37,716 nt of DNA from Chara braunii (taxonomy: Eukaryota > Streptophyta > Charophyceae > Charales > Characeae): assembly GCA_003427395.1 (NCBI GenBank), contig BFEA01001180.1, positions 80,516 to 118,231 on the forward strand, read 5' to 3'. The notes below the pieces were generated by a model that worked only from the letters and a program-made list of their open reading frames with translations, ran no database searches and was not told the DNA's origin. The number at the start of each line of letters is the position of its first letter. The stretch's first letter is position 1. Shown one piece after another: positions 19,207 to 31,754 of this stretch. The translations under genes were made by a program, and so were the position numbers.

Positions 19207-19272
19207 CGGTTAACTTTCGAACCTGGGTACCCTCGGCCCAACCGATACTCGGTGACACCGCGCTAGGACGTC
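19207..19272 (-). repeat. tRNA-like scrap with A- and B-box spacing
   Basis: On the minus strand TAGCGCGGTG (19256-19265) is followed, at the usual ~42-base distance, by GGTTCGAAAG (19214-19223). The expected stems do not pair, so this is not a working tRNA gene. It may be the head of an old tRNA-derived SINE or chance. Confidence 0.25.
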
Positions 19273-21746
19273 CTCAAAGCCTCGACGAATCTGACACCGA
19301 GGCCTGAAAATTCCATATTCTTGAGCAGCCGCCACAAAGTTCGCGTGAACCTGGCGCAAAAGGAAAGCGGTAAATTCCGCTTCCTTATCCTTTTTTTTTC
19401 CTTTTCGTTTATCTTTCAGGTTTTGTTGATGGTCGATCGAGTAGTGCATCGCTTTCCGTCTCCTTTGCCCTCGACGACGATTCAAACCCAAGAGGAAAAC
19501 ACCTTGGTACGAAACAAGAATCCCTCGTTCCTCCCAGGCGATTCAACCCCACTGGCCAAAAATCCTCGGCCACACCCCTATTTACTTTGATCGGCGTTCG
19601 CGGGTACGGAACGGCGCGCGGGGTGTGAGGCTGGTATCATAACTGATTTGTTTCAGCTCCGAGGTTTTCTTTGGATGACTGTCAATTTTAATGGATATTT
19701 TTATTTGTTTTTAGAGATTTTTGTTTATTTTTAGGGTCACCTTTATTTTTATTTTTTTTTAAGGCACACAATGCGAGCGGTTTTGAGTTCTGAACCGTCT
19801 GGTATTGCGAACAATGATATGGGACCGATTTTGATATCGGAACCGTCATGTTGGTATGGTTATTGTGAATGGATGTGGTGATTGGAAGCGATGTGGACTT
19901 GCGGTTGATTAAGGAGTACTCTTGGAGGTTATGGTGAAGTTGAGACTGTAGAGGGCACTGAGACCTTGTGAGACTTACTGTTGAGAACACCCTGCTCGAG
20001 CGTTATCTCATTGAGTTTTCTTAGTGGACCTAACCTCTGCTCATCTGGCACTTGGAGGAAAAGGTGAACCGTCGTTCAGTAGAGCATCCACAACTTGTGG
20101 AGTTGTGGCCTCATAGTTTAAACTTCAACGACGATTAACTCGAATTTGATTGGAATATTACTCGACTTTCTTGAGTGAGCCGGATCAAACTTCTCTCAAG
20201 CTCAGTCTGTTGATTGACTCAGACTTCCCTTCACACCTGTGTGAACCCACACTTTGTTTGACCCTATTATTTTGAATGTTCAAAAGAAAAGGTAGAGTAA
20301 AGTTGTGCGAGTCATGCATGTGAATGAAAATGTCTGACTTTGGGTATGTTTTTTTTTTTTTTGCTCGTTTTTCCCGAACTTGTTTGCTCCAGATTGGTGT
20401 GCAGGTAAAAGGATGTTGTAAAGAACAAGTTTGATGGTTTCTACTCGAGAAGAAGAAAAGCATTGTTTTGTTTATACCTTCCAACTCCCTGCTTGTCAAA
20501 AGGACTTGTGGTTTTGAAAAAGATTAATTCAGTGTGTATCGTAAAATGAATGTGAATGAAATAACGCAGATAAGGTCAAACAAACTTAGTATTTTCGAGG
20601 ATTGACCCTTTCTATCCCGAATGCCCATATCTATTTGTACCTGTCCAAATGATTCTCATATTCTATCTCCCTCTGTTCTTTTCGTCCAAGTTACCTTGAA
20701 CTGATGAGAAATGAGAATAACTAAAACCTACTTGCAGTGGATATTTTCTCTCTTTTAAGGAAGCATCTGGGGCGGAGGTTCATTGATTTAGGAGTCGACC
20801 CTGTTATCAACCCGGAGTGGATCGTTCTACGGGGGGGTATTGGCTGATTCGGTGGAGACGGCCCGACTTCTTAGATCCGAGTTTTGTACTCGGGCAAGGA
20901 GTACCCCAGTCCAAGAAAATTAGATATATATAGAGACAGGCGTGTGTGCTCAATCTTAGGTCTGTAGTAGGGTGGAATGAATGGATTTGGCAGAGTGTCT
21001 CATCAAGTCAAAATTGGGGTAGCATGACTACCTTGTCGACTGCATCTATGTTATTGTCGGAAGCCAACTTCTCGTTGGCGGTTGTATGATTTTTGTGGAG
21101 TTCGACCCGGGGTGGTCGGATTTTATTTTGATCTGCTGTAATTCGATGTATCTAATGATTATTTTAATTATGTCAGTTATCATTTCAGATTGGATATATA
21201 TTTCGGTCGACTACGGTCAATTCCTTATGATGTAAATATATGAGGGTGTTATAACTTTCTTTTGACTTGTGCCTGAAAGGACTAGGATTAATTTGGGTTC
21301 CACACTTGGTTGAGATTGTTCTAATGGACCGGCGTCTGCTTCGTACTTAGGAGATCAGCGGCCTAAGGAACGCACGACGCTCGGTTCCACATGGCGTTAA
21401 CCAAGTATATATATACTACAATGAACGAGAAAATGCCCTCGACTGACTTACCTCTGCGACTGCATTTAAAAAATTTCGCATCTGGGTCAGTAGCTCGATA
21501 AGGATACGCCCCTAAGGGTGGTGAAAGCCCCTTAGGGAGGGCAAGATGTGCCCCACGGGAACCTATCATGCCGTAGGGGACTGCGAGAAGTACAACAGGC
21601 GTACCCGGCTAGAGCAACGAAGGGACGACGCAACCGCGACGGTCTCGGCGGTTCGCGGGGTTAATTTTGCGTCGTTCCCGAGTTATTTCCTTGGTTTGTT
21701 GTTGGTTAACTCCTAAGTGACATAGCCGGGAGGGCTCTCGCACTTT
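19273..21746. other. No gene recognised; possible 5' part of gypsy element
   Basis: AT-rich non-coding sequence. It lies upstream of the decayed gypsy element and could hold its LTR and gag leader, but I found neither a matching LTR pair nor a convincing primer-binding site. CACAACTTGTGGAGTTGTGG near 20090 is a small palindrome. Confidence 0.4.
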
Positions 21747-24700
21747 ATGAAAAAGGCGGGTGCTGGTGCGCTCGACATCGGGACTGCTCAACCCATCCGA
21801 TGTTACAACTGCAGTCACCCTGGCGACCTCGCAAAAGATTATCCAGTGTCCAAAACCTCGGGCTCAAGTAAGGTCTGTTGGACCTTCCTAAATCCAATTG
21901 GCGGCACCGACCGCTGCAGGACAAGGAAGGCTGACGACTGTTATTAATACCAGGATGAGTGAAATGGTGGCCCCGGCGGCCGCTGAAATCTGGTCTGACG
22001 AATACATGGCGGCGACCATGCTCAAGTCCAGGACCATTGGGGTAATACGCCACATCCAACAGATTACCGAGGAAAGCGACCTTGGACCTTGGAGACCCGT
22101 GTTCAGAGCTAACGACACCGGTTCCTTAGTACAAGGATGGCCAAATCGACGTCTTGGAGGCCATGAAAGCCATGAACCTACGGATCCCTATGCCTATCCC
22201 CTACCTACAGACCATTTCAAAGGCAGCCAATGAAAAACTAATTGAGCGATGCCTAAAGAACCGGCGTTGGTTCGAGGAAAGCCGAAAGGGCAAAAAGTTA
22301 GTTATAAACAATCAACCGGTGGCCGCCGAGGCACAACCCTCAACCTTGAAACCTCACGAAGCAAACTTTGTCGAAATGATCCAAGTTGCAGATCCACCGC
22401 TGGAGAAGCCCGAGGTATTCCTTCGGGCCTACCCGATTACCTGGAAAAGTGTCGAGTGTGACTGCAAGGTCACGGTCTGGGAAAGCCCCTCGCCAGCCAT
22501 CCCCGATTCCGGATCATCGGTCGTGGTCATCTCTTGGGGGTTATTGAAGCGCTTGAGGCGGGAGGGACATGTTCAGCCCCTCCGCCCAGATGAGTTATAC
22601 ATGTCTGCCACAGAGGACAGCATTCATTGTAAGGGACGAATTACGAATGTACCAATACGAGTCGGGCGGGTACATTGCTTGTGCGACGCAATCGTGTTGG
22701 ATGTATAGGCATATGATGTGTTGTTAGGGGTTCCGTGGTAGGCGGTGGTCGGAGCGCGAATGCAATTTGACAGTTCTAAGGTGGTTCACATCGGTCCACT
22801 CCAAACCTCAAATGAGGCTGGCAATGCGCGTACGCACACAACTAGCCGATCGCATTTCCACTGAAGTTCGCAAGATCAACATGATTCGATGGTTGCCGAT
22901 AGGCAAAGAGAGGTCCGCAATGGACACCGACTAATTGGGGATTCGGACGAACCCGACCGATATCCAATCCAAGTTCAAGACCGTTTCTGCCAACCCAAGC
23001 GGCGAGAATCCACCGAAGCTATCCGGAGCGGGTCTAGCTGGTCCCAGTGCCGTCACCTTGAACGTGAACGGCACCGATCACTTGAACGTGAATGACCATT
23101 CATTTGGTGTTTTTTTTTGTGAACGGGCAGACCACAAAAGAGTGGTGTTTTTTTTTTTTGGGTGGGGGGGGGGGGGGGGGGCTCACCCTTCTACAGTTGC
23201 CTCAAGCCCCACATCATGATGACATTGAAAAAAAAAAATTGAAATAACCAACAAAATAACAAACAAAAATTTAATGTTTATTTTGGCTGGTTGCATTTTT
23301 TTTTCATTTTTAATTAAAAAAAATAATATTCGTGAAAACAAAATTTTGAAGGGTTACCCTCCGATGACCCCTACCCTCCTATAAAAAACAAAACNCCCCC
23401 CCCCAGCCAAAAAAAAAAAAAAAAAAAACGATGCCGCTCTCCGTGAACTTCACGAACTCCCACGCCGTAAACTCTGTGAACTCCATGACCCGTTTCCGTC
23501 CACAAGCCCCATGAACGGTGAATGGGGGTACGACACTGGCTGGTCCCAAATGTTCTCCTCTACTGTGAAAGGGGCGCCTGTGCTGCGGGTATCGCGGGTA
23601 GTCGATTTTTCGAAGCCCCCTGCATCCCTGTATCTCAGAGCGGACCCCCTCCTGGAGAGATTTACCGAACTAAGGAGGCTATGTGATATAAGCCTCCGCG
23701 ACCCCTACTTACGGATGCCAAGGCCGCCTTGCTTCTGGAAGAGGGGGTAGCATTTCAGCCCAGGTCCCCTGAGCACAAATGGGGTCCGAGGGAACACCTA
23801 CAGGCATTTTTAGTAGAACCCTCAATCGAAGTCGAACCCGATAGTGAAAGCGAAACAGAAAGAGAGTCGATAAGCCCGACAGACTGTCAACTCATAGCAA
23901 CAGTACTCTTGGTAAAAACCGACAACTCCTTGTTCGGCGCTTCGCCGAAGGAAACCGCCAAGGTTCCAATCGTTACATCGATGATTTTTTTTCCTAGTGG
24001 GACCATCGAGATTCAATTACCCGCTTATGTACCCGACGAATACCGACGCCTCCTTCTTGCGGTAATACGGGCTTGCCCAGAGGCGGTCTGCATCCAGGAT
24101 CACGACATAGGGCTGACGCACCTGATAGAGCACGTGATTGATACCGGGAACCACGCCCCAATCCACTGTCAACCGTACCGTTATGCATTAAAAGAACGGC
24201 AACTAGCTTTGGATAGGGTACGAGAGTTCGAGCATCTTGGTCCCTGGTCGTTCCCTGTGGTCCTCATGCCAAAACAAAACGAAACAGTCCACGTTTATAT
24301 TGACTATCGAAAATTAAACGCTATTACCTCCAAAGTTATCTTTCCGCTACCCCATATCGACGATTTCTTGGACGGCATCGGTTCCGCCCGAGTTTTCTCG
24401 AAGTTCGATATCAGACACGAATTCCACCTTGTTGTAGTCCAACTGGAAGACAGGTCTAAAACAACTTTTGTCTTATTCGAAGGCACGTGGCAGTCCATCA
24501 GATGTCCCATGGGAATATGCAATGCCCCTGCGACCTTCCAACGGGCCATGAATATGGCCTTCGTGGAGTTCGTTAACAAGTCTCGCTTGACCAAGCCCCT
24601 GATTAATTTTGTGTGATTGTGTATATGGACGATATCTTGGTCTTTTTAAAAACACATGAATATCATGTGGAACACGTTGAGTGGGTCTTGCTTGCGTTGA

Positions 24701-24755
24701 AAGATGCGGTGTTCAAAATGGCCTTGGAGAAAAGCGCCGTTAGGCGAGAGATAAG
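21747..24755 (+). pseudogene. Decayed Ty3/gypsy retrotransposon (gag end, protease, RT)
   Basis: Three blocks lie in the usual gag-pol order. At 21801-21845 RCYNCSHPGDLAKDYP is a CCHC zinc knuckle whose His and last Cys are lost. At 22154-22840 a retropepsin-like domain has the active-site word DSGSS (Asp118 of its frame); it is cut by TAG stops at 22706 and 22739 within AYDVLLGVPW...VGARMQFD. At 23729-24755 is a reverse transcriptase with YIDYRKLNAIT, FSKFDI (catalytic Asp227 of the frame) and CPMGICNAPATFQRAM. One missing T in the run at 24607-24610 creates a TGA just before VYMDDILVF. After ALKDAVFKMALEKSAV recognisable sequence stops, so RNase H and integrase are missing. Low-complexity sequence at 23100-23430 splits the middle. 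It cannot be active by itself. Confidence 0.85.
23108..23430. repeat. Low-complexity block inside gypsy remnant
   Basis: T runs, a G run of about 18 (23163-23180), A/T-rich sequence, a C run broken by an N (23395) and an A run of about 20 (23409-23428). It may be an insertion or poorly resolved sequence. Confidence 0.75.
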
Positions 24756-26000
24756 ACACTTCGTTGTACGAGGCGCAGTGTGAGAAGCACAAAAAGTGTG
24801 CCTTACCAGCCACAGACACCGGGTCAACTTGCCTGGTTGCGTGCTTATGCAAGAAGCGCACAGTATTGGCAGAGATGCGTGTTGATCCAGATGTGTTTGC
24901 GTGCACCGTAGCAGATGGGTGAGCGCAGGAGCAGTATAGTGTGAGGGCATGATAGGATATGCATAGTAAACATAGGCAAACAGGCCAGGGAAAAAAGCGC
25001 AGGGGGAGCTTGCAATGGCAGTGGGGTTGTACGAGCTGTAGTTTGGTATGCAGCGCGTCATGGAGAGGACGAGGGTCAGGAGGGAGGGGGCAAGGGGGAG
25101 CAGAGGAGGTTCTTGGGTGTGGGCATACGGGATTACGGTTCTAGGTACCGTAGTGGTTTTTTGTGTCAGGGGTTCGCGTTGTACAGGGAGGTGTGTTCGG
25201 TCGTGGCTGAGGAATGCAGTGCGTATCACGTTCTTTCGCAGGGTCTACATTTCTGTTTTGTTTTGTTTGTATTGTCGTATCGTGGTCTGCCTATGGAGGT
25301 CTTTGTGTTGTGATGGTCGTATTGTCAAAGTGGTTTTGTCATGGGGTGGTAGTGGTGTTTCGACTGTTTGTCGTATGTGGGATGTCACATTTCTCAATAT
25401 TGTCGTTTCACGTAGTGTTGTACACGCCTTGGCCGGGTCCATTTTTTTTGTTGGTTGTCTTTATTGTCTAAGTTTTTTTTTTTTTAAGTTTTTTTGTATT
25501 CATTACAGTGCTTTGGGTCCCATAACCGGGGGAGGCTGAGAGAGTGGGTGTTTATATTTGTATCCATATTTGTGTTTATCATAGCTGAGATCAATCGTTT
25601 GTTCTTATGTGTGTTCCGCTAAGTTGTAGTTTGTTTATTAACTACAACACTTTTTTTTTTTCTTTTCTTTTTCTTTTTTAGAGGGTTTTATTAATTTATT
25701 ACAATTAAAAAAAAAAGGTTAAGTATTGTTTTATAGGGATTTATTTATTATTACTATTAAGGCTTCTCTTTTTTTATTTTTTAATTATTTTTATTATTAA
25801 TAATTATTTAAGGCTAGTATAGATTTATCGATTAGTATTTTTAGTGATAGTTATACATACTTATCTATTGTTATTGTTATTTTTTATTTTATTTTATTAT
25901 TTTATTATTTTTATTATTAGAAATAATTATAATTCTATTACTATTATTATTATTTATTATTATTATTATTATTTTTAAAGAAGCTTTTCTTTTTAATTTT
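24756..26000. other. No gene; G/T-rich then AT-rich with TTA repeats
   Basis: 24960-25540 is G/T-rich on the plus strand, which produces open frames of biased composition that I do not believe. 25640-26000 is AT-rich with (TTA)n-like runs. Confidence 0.5.
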
Positions 26001-26018
26001 AAGTGTTATATGTGTGTA

Positions 26019-26021
<3 letters not shown>

Positions 26022-26049
<28 letters not shown>

Positions 26050-26075
26050 CAGGGGGGGGGGCCGACCCCTCCCCC

Positions 26076-26120
<45 letters not shown>

Positions 26121-26131
26121 CCAATCAATTG

Positions 26132-26184
<53 letters not shown>

Positions 26185-26215
26185 CCAGTCAATCAATCAA
26201 TCAATCAAAAAAACA
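26022..26215 (+). repeat. Composite (GT)n, G/C tract, (CAAT)n microsatellite
   Basis: (GT)n at 26022-26048 is followed by a G run, CCGACCCCTCCCCCACC and a CAAT tetranucleotide array to about 26205. The same three parts occur in inverse orientation around 36690-36935. Confidence 0.9.
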
Positions 26216-26560
26216 AGAAAGATTGTACAATAAAAAATTACGCAATCGTTCAATCAAACGAAAAAAAAAAGAAAAAAAAAAAAGAAAAAGGGGATTCATT
26301 ATTCCCCCCCCCTCCCAAAAAAAATGGACCCCCCCCATTTCTTATTTTTTTCCTTTTTTTCAATGGGGGGGGGTTGGGGCCCTGGTCGCGCCGTCGGAAT
26401 CCGGACCCCGATTGGCAGGACCCCCCTCCCCTTGGCCGCAGCCGACCAATTTCAGTCACGACCGCTGCACTCATGACCATGGACCACGGTCATGACCGCG
26501 ACGACCGCGGTCGATGGGGATACATAGAGTACTGACCCTTTGCATTTCCTTCCACATCCC
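26216..26560. repeat. Homopolymer-rich stretch and a short palindrome
   Basis: Runs of A, C, T and G follow the CAAT array up to 26375. At 26472-26496 TCATGACC...GGTCATGA forms a 25-bp near-palindrome. Confidence 0.6.
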
Positions 26561-26595
26561 CCAACCCTCGCTCATACCATGCTGCAACCCTTAGC

Positions 26596-27435
26596 TTACC
26601 CATCTAGAACAACATTGTGGTCGTCTGATTGGATACCTACTGGAAGAGGGTTCGCACTTCGAGTTCCTTCCTCGGTCTGCCCTCTTTCTTGCATCTGCCA
26701 CCTCGATGGCAGGCAGTGCAAGAATGCCGCAGAGAGGATATTTTCAGTACAAGGCATGTTCAAATTCAAGTCTGCCAAGCACAGTGCTGAAACACCGGGT
26801 TCAATAATAATTAGAGAGAGAATATCGATCGAAGGCAACGTCAACTTGTTCAGTAGAAAAACCGCCAGACCTACTTGATTTATGCCTGCCCAAGCCTCCG
26901 CTGGAAACCTAGCATCTATGAAGACCACATTATACTGGATTGACTTATTCCCGGAAACCTCCATTCCGAACTTCCGCATGAGGAACTCCGGGAGGATACG
27001 AAAATCGAATCTATTAGCAAATAGTGTCGAACTCTTTCTCGAATCATCGTCGGCATCGGGATTTAATCGAGACCTGTAGCCGGAAGTACTAAGTCCTCAT
27101 CCCTATTCAGGAGACCTACAACAAGACTAGAGGGAGGAGCACTGCCTCCTCAAACCTGAGATCCGGTCGACTTGCCGCCCTCACCCCCAAGGGAATTTCT
27201 CTTGGGGATTCTTCCATACCATCTCCCTGTACGGAGGGCGGTATAGAGGGGAGTTGCGAGTCGTTATCATTTGCCTCCGACCCCACAACCTCCTCCACTT
27301 GTGTCGCCTCCTGGGCCTGCGAGTCTGTTCTTTCTGCACTTGAATGGCCTGCTCGTGACTGTTGATGGTGTCTACGTACTTCCTGGGTGGTAGTCTCGTG
27401 TGGCCCATTGCCTTGCCTGCGCTCTGTGTCTTCAC
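26596..27435 (-). pseudogene. Decayed minus-strand retroelement-like frames (uncertain)
   Basis: Overlapping minus-strand frames (27435-27181, 27298-27116, 26979-26596) have ordinary protein-like composition, for example KYVDTINSHEQAIQVQKEQ and FPAEAWAGINQVGLAVFLLN. They are interrupted by frame changes. I see no diagnostic motif. By composition and context they could be gag/ORF1-like parts of a decayed retroelement. Confidence 0.3.
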
Positions 27436-29500
27436 CTCTCTGGAGAAGTCTGTGACAAACTATTTTCTGTAATTACGCGCCTTTTTGCGCGAAGCGGCTT
27501 CGGGGGTTGGGGACTGGTTGGTCTAGTGGAGTGCATGGGTATGGGTCAGCTGGGCAAGTTGCATGGATACCCCCGCTTCTTTCTTTTTGGCTTTCGGCAC
27601 CGGAGCTGGGAAAGTCCTGCGCAAACGATTGGGTGGCCGCGCCTTAGCGAGCGTGATAAATAACGGTTGTCATAGCTTCTTTCTTGTTCTGCTGTGGGAG
27701 ATGGGAATTTCGGCGCGATCAGCGCGCGAGAATGTCGTTTGTCAAATTTACAACTGATATCGAGCCCCCACGGGCTCTCGGAATTGTTTCTCTGTTTTTT
27801 TTAAATTTCTTTTTGCAAATACGATTTAGACTAGGAATTTAGGGACTCTGAAATCTTCTTGTGTCGCGCTTCTTGCTTGCACACCTCTCACCGCAGTGGA
27901 GACTGGGATCTGACCGTATCGCGCCCTCAATCTTGCGTATAACTGTAATTTTTTACGGACGCGATTGTAACTGTACTTCTTCTTCTTGATTCTTTCGTGT
28001 TTCCCCACCTTCTCCCTCTCTGTCGCGCATACCTCGTCCTCTATTAGAATTGGCCTAAGTGCTCGCATAACCGGATCGATGCGTGGAGTGTGGCTGTGTC
28101 CCCCACGCCGCGGCTTGGCCATGCACACATAGGCACTTCCTTCTCTTCCCCTTCCTCTCACTTAGGCATAATTCCGGGTCTCTCGCGCAAGCATGCGCGC
28201 TATAAATTTCGCAAGCGCAATTAGTTTGATTTCTATGAATTTTTGGAGGTTAGCGCGGTCTGTGAGGATCGGCTAACGAGTCAGCTTAGGAGGTGAGTAG
28301 ACGAGAGAGTTGGGCGATCCGACAAGCTGGTGCTGGGTATGCGGGGTTGACGTGTGGGCCGCGACGGACTGTGGCGCACGGGCGACCCTGGCTTGTATAT
28401 TTGGACCAAGTGGGGTGACAACTCTATGTTGATGAGAGGCGACGGACTGCCCGCATCGGGAGTGGTGTGAAGAGAGAGAGAGAGATAGAGAGAGAACAAA
28501 TGTGCGTGGGATAGTGTCTTTCTTCCAACCTTCTGTATATTTTTTTTCAACATTGGTCAATTTTGTTGCGGCAATTTCGAATGTCCTAGTGAATTGCCGT
28601 GGATTTTCTATTTCTTGTGTGTTGCCGAATGAACTTGCGCCCTTTTCCCACCCCTTCTCAAGTGGTATTTTGAGTCTCCCATTTTGTTTTGCTTAGTACT
28701 GTTAGCTTAATCCAAACTTTGTCACTTCTAGTATCCATCTGCGTTGCGCGATAACTCTGGATCTGGTTGGATATGTTCATCGTGCATGTTTTTGTATGAT
28801 TGGCAGCCTTTGATGCTTGTGTGACCCCGAGATTGTTGTGATGCGTTGGTCCTCAACGCCGGAGCGGTTGCTCCTTTTCCTTTCTTCTGTTAACCAATGG
28901 CATGGATATGTGTGTAATGGCTGGATCTCACCCGGAATGACGATGTCTACAAAAAGGGTAGTTGCATGCATGCGGGATAGGATCAATACGCCAACAGGAC
29001 CGCTCACCACGGACCGGTCGACGCGGGAGGACAAGATTCGAACCATTCCCGCTCATGCGCGCGCCCGCGTATGACAATAATCCAAAAAGTGGAGTCGAGA
29101 TATACGAGCGCATCTGCATGAGTCGACCTCGGCCTTGCTTCACCATAAGAAATGTGTGTCTGCCAATTAGGAGATGGCTATAGAAGCGCCCTTCTGGGTC
29201 ACCGATCGTGAGAGCTTAAGGGATCCGGAATACCTCGAATACTAGGAGAGGAAACAACTTAGACGACGGGGGAACCTGAAAAATCTTGGATATCCTTGTA
29301 AGACTGAAAACGATCAACTGTGTGAGGGGGACTTTCAGTGGGCTATAGGCAGGGATCCTAGGATTCCCTATTATCCCAACACTCGTAATACCTAATAGTA
29401 TATATCTCCGGGTTTTGTCACTATCAATACCGATTTCCCTCCTTTCTATCTTCTCCTTCCATATCATTAGCTCACAGTAGTACCATGGAATTCCATAGCT
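27436..29500. other. No gene recognised
   Basis: Unique-looking sequence with only short frames; a small AG microsatellite lies at 28470-28495. Near 29037-29047 GATTCGAACCATTCC resembles an inverted tRNA T-arm, but no A-box follows. Confidence 0.45.
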
Positions 29501-29557
29501 CGCTATTGGCCTCGCACGCCGTGCGCGGAGTGCCAGCGAGACTGCGCGTATCGAGCC

Positions 29558-29806
29558 TCAGGATTTATCCGACGAACTCGAACCTAAGTCGAGCAGCGTG
29601 TGCACCGCCTCCGTCTGAGGCCAGCCTCGTCGGATTCCGAGGTTTGCTACGAGCGATGCCAACAACTGCTCGGACAGCACGACAGCCATAGTGTTCCACC
29701 GGTCGACCAAATTCGCATCCGCCCCCGGCGACGGAGCCAGCGAAGATGGTAATTCCATTTTCCACGACGTAAAGGCCAAACGCGCCTTGTGCCTATCGTC
29801 TTGCAT
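29558..29806 (-). pseudogene. Possible continuation of LINE ORF1 remnant (uncertain)
   Basis: A minus-strand frame (RHKARLAFTSWKMELPSSLAPSPGA...RWNTMAVVLSEQLL) has balanced composition. It lies ~300 bp downstream of the LINE ORF1 pseudogene on the same strand. No motif allows an assignment; the link is inferred from position only. Confidence 0.3.
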
Positions 29807-30112
29807 AACTGCCCCTAAAACTTGCCACAGGAGATCTCAGTTTCGACCAGGGACTCCACCCCTACTTTCCTAAAATCTTTGGCACACCCCCTTTTTTGCA
29901 CTTCCGGGTCCCCATCTCACTCCGATCAGGAAGTCACGCAAGGCGTGAGGTTGGGCGTTACAAGTCTGTAATCCAAGCCGTCGCCAATCCCATACATGTT
30001 CCAGTACGGATAATTGTACCTGTATGCTGGCATCTGATGAGAAAGCATTCCCTGTTCTTGCCCAGGGCGAGGTCGTGTTAACGGAACGTATGGTTGAAAA
30101 CCTCGCTTGAAC

Positions 30113-31358
30113 CTACCCTCCTGGGGGGTGGATATGCTGAAGACGCTCCTTGGAATTGTCAGCCCCTAGCGCTGGATTCACCTCTTGAACTTTGAGAACC
30201 AGCTTTGCTGAACTCACGTCCTCCTCTTGATTGTTGCCTAGCTGAGACCCCAATGGAGCGGGAAAATCTTGATGACCTCCCCTTTCTTGTAACGCCAGCC
30301 GACCGATTGACGTGTCAATTGTAGGTGCGCCCCCTTCGCCACCACCACTGGGTTCGCCTCTGGCCACCTCCCGTATATGTCTATTTACTGACGGTTGTTG
30401 TTGTCGATAGCCCGAGTTCCCTCCTTGTGGCTGTCTTTCTAAAACCTCGCCTTCACCTTCACCTTCAGGTGGACAACCCTCCGTCGATGTGTGAAACGAC
30501 CACCTACATCTCTCGCACCATGGCGTCTGTTTACAAATAAATTTGATCTGGAACTCTTCCCTTCCTAGGTGAATCGCAAGCTCCGGTTCAAAGCTGTCCT
30601 GTGCTTCCTTTATCAGCTCAAACTTCAAATTCATCAGTTTCGGTCTTGTTCTAGAGGTAAGCTGCTGATAACATGGCCCATTGAGGTTTCCACCATATTT
30701 TCGACATGGAACATCACCCCCAGCGGCACTCTTATAGCCAGGACCCAAAACTTCGATTCATCTTCCAAACGCCTTGTCTCATCTAGCTCTGTCTGTGTCA
30801 TCCATGATTTGAAGTGCATGAAATACTCAGCTCCTCCTTGGCTACCTTCCACTAGGCCACCTCTCTTGACCTCGCTACTTAAGAGATGACGTCTGGAAGA
30901 GATGACATTTGGAAGAGATGACATTTGGAAGAGATGGCATTTGGTCCCTCTGCATGTACTCGGCCCCGCTTTGTATTTCGGTCAAAGATCCTCTGCCGGT
31001 ACCAGCCGTTTTCGTATGCACGAAGGAGGTCTTCTCTAACTCGCATGGGCAAGTCCCTCGCCGCGGCAGCGCCTTGAAAAATAATCGTTACTGTCCGCTC
31101 CTTCAACCAGTTTGTTGTCAGCTCATCGAGCTGTGGAGTCACGACCAAGGTACGTACTACTTCAATTACCCACTCTCCATGCCTGAATTTGTCAGGTAGG
31201 ATTCCATCGTCATAGCATTTGGAAATCAGCAGACACATCCGATCTTCATCCGTTAGGGGCACGTAGGTCTGAGCTGGTGGTGAGCGGCTTCGTCCGCCAA
31301 CGTGGCTGCTCTCCCCCCATGCGCTGCAATCCACTACAAGTTGTGGGATCAGTACCAC
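30113..31358 (-). pseudogene. LINE ORF1 (CCHC nucleic-acid-binding protein), broken
   Basis: Three consecutive minus-strand frames join into one retroelement protein: KERTVTIIFQG...ARDLPMRVREDLLRAYENGWYRQRIF (31358-30879), then FKSWMTQTELDETRRLEDESKFWVLAIRVPLGVMFHVENMVETS (30924-30634), then TRPKLMNLKFELIKEAQDSFEPELAIHLG...TPWCERCRWSFHTSTEGCPP (30748-30113). The CERC...H...C cluster is a CX2CX4HX5C zinc knuckle. The tail is low-complexity, rich in Gly, Glu and Gln. By family such proteins bind the element's RNA in a ribonucleoprotein. The first frame break coincides with a 16-bp repeat (30881-30944); the second lies near 30650. No ORF2 follows downstream. Confidence 0.7.
30881..30944 (+). repeat. 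Four 16-bp tandem units within ORF1 pseudogene
   Basis: Four units of AAGAGATGACATTTGG (first unit GACGTCTGG, last unit GGCATTTGG). Sixteen is not a multiple of three, so copy-number change alters the reading frame. The frames on either side differ by the amount expected for two extra units. Confidence 0.9.
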
Positions 31359-31578
31359 AAGTACTTCCTGAACTCGTGCCCGTTAACGAGCAACGATTTT
31401 AGGGAACGTATGGGCTACTGCAGGAGGACATGAATTCATCAGACTAAAAATGTTTGTACTCTTTTTTTTTCCGCGGCCGATAGCTGGGCCAAGGACAGGT
31501 GTTTTTTTTTTGTTTTTTTTTTCCAGGTCATTTCGTGTGCGTGTGCTTATGCGTATGTGGACAGGAACGGATGTATTT
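31359..31578. other. Spacer, no gene; T-runs
   Basis: Non-coding sequence with T-rich runs at 31461-31470 and 31501-31524 between the LINE remnant and the foldback element. Confidence 0.5.
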
Positions 31579-31754
31579 CCAGGAGCGTGGTCCCAATAGC
31601 GCCACGAGGGTCGGATTGAATGCCTGAATCTGGACGTGCTTATGCACGGGTGCAGGAAATCAAGATTGAACTGCCTTTCTGCACCTTTCCGTAAGGCATA
31701 TGCAGATTCTGGTATTCAATCCGATCCTTGTTGCTAGTGGGACCTTGGCCCAGG
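31579..31754. mobile_element. 176-bp foldback element, GTCCCACT family
   Basis: The left arm 31579-31632 (CCAGGAGCGTGGTCCCAATA ... GGATTGAATGCCTGAATCTG) is inverted at 31702-31754 (ends CCTGGGCCAAGGTCCCACTA when read inward). The interior GAATCTGGACGTG...GTGCAGGAAATC matches the interior of 16702-16887 in the opposite orientation. No coding capacity. Confidence 0.75.

Noticed and set aside
19628-19645. Retrotransposon primer-binding site TGGTATCA
   Set aside because: Only eight bases match the initiator-tRNA site and no LTR end lies next to it.
23990-24003. CCTAGTGGGACCATC as another copy of the foldback end motif
   Set aside because: It lies in a conserved coding stretch of the gypsy element and lacks the GCCCC part.
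25048-25539. 163-residue frame rich in Val, Arg, Cys and Phe
   Set aside because: Composition follows the G/T-rich DNA; no motif and no start context.
26003-26535. Frames rich in NQSI repeats
   Set aside because: They are translations of the CAAT tetranucleotide array; no independent coding evidence.
29035-29060. Inverted T-arm-like GATTCGAACC
   Set aside because: No matching A-box or stems nearby.
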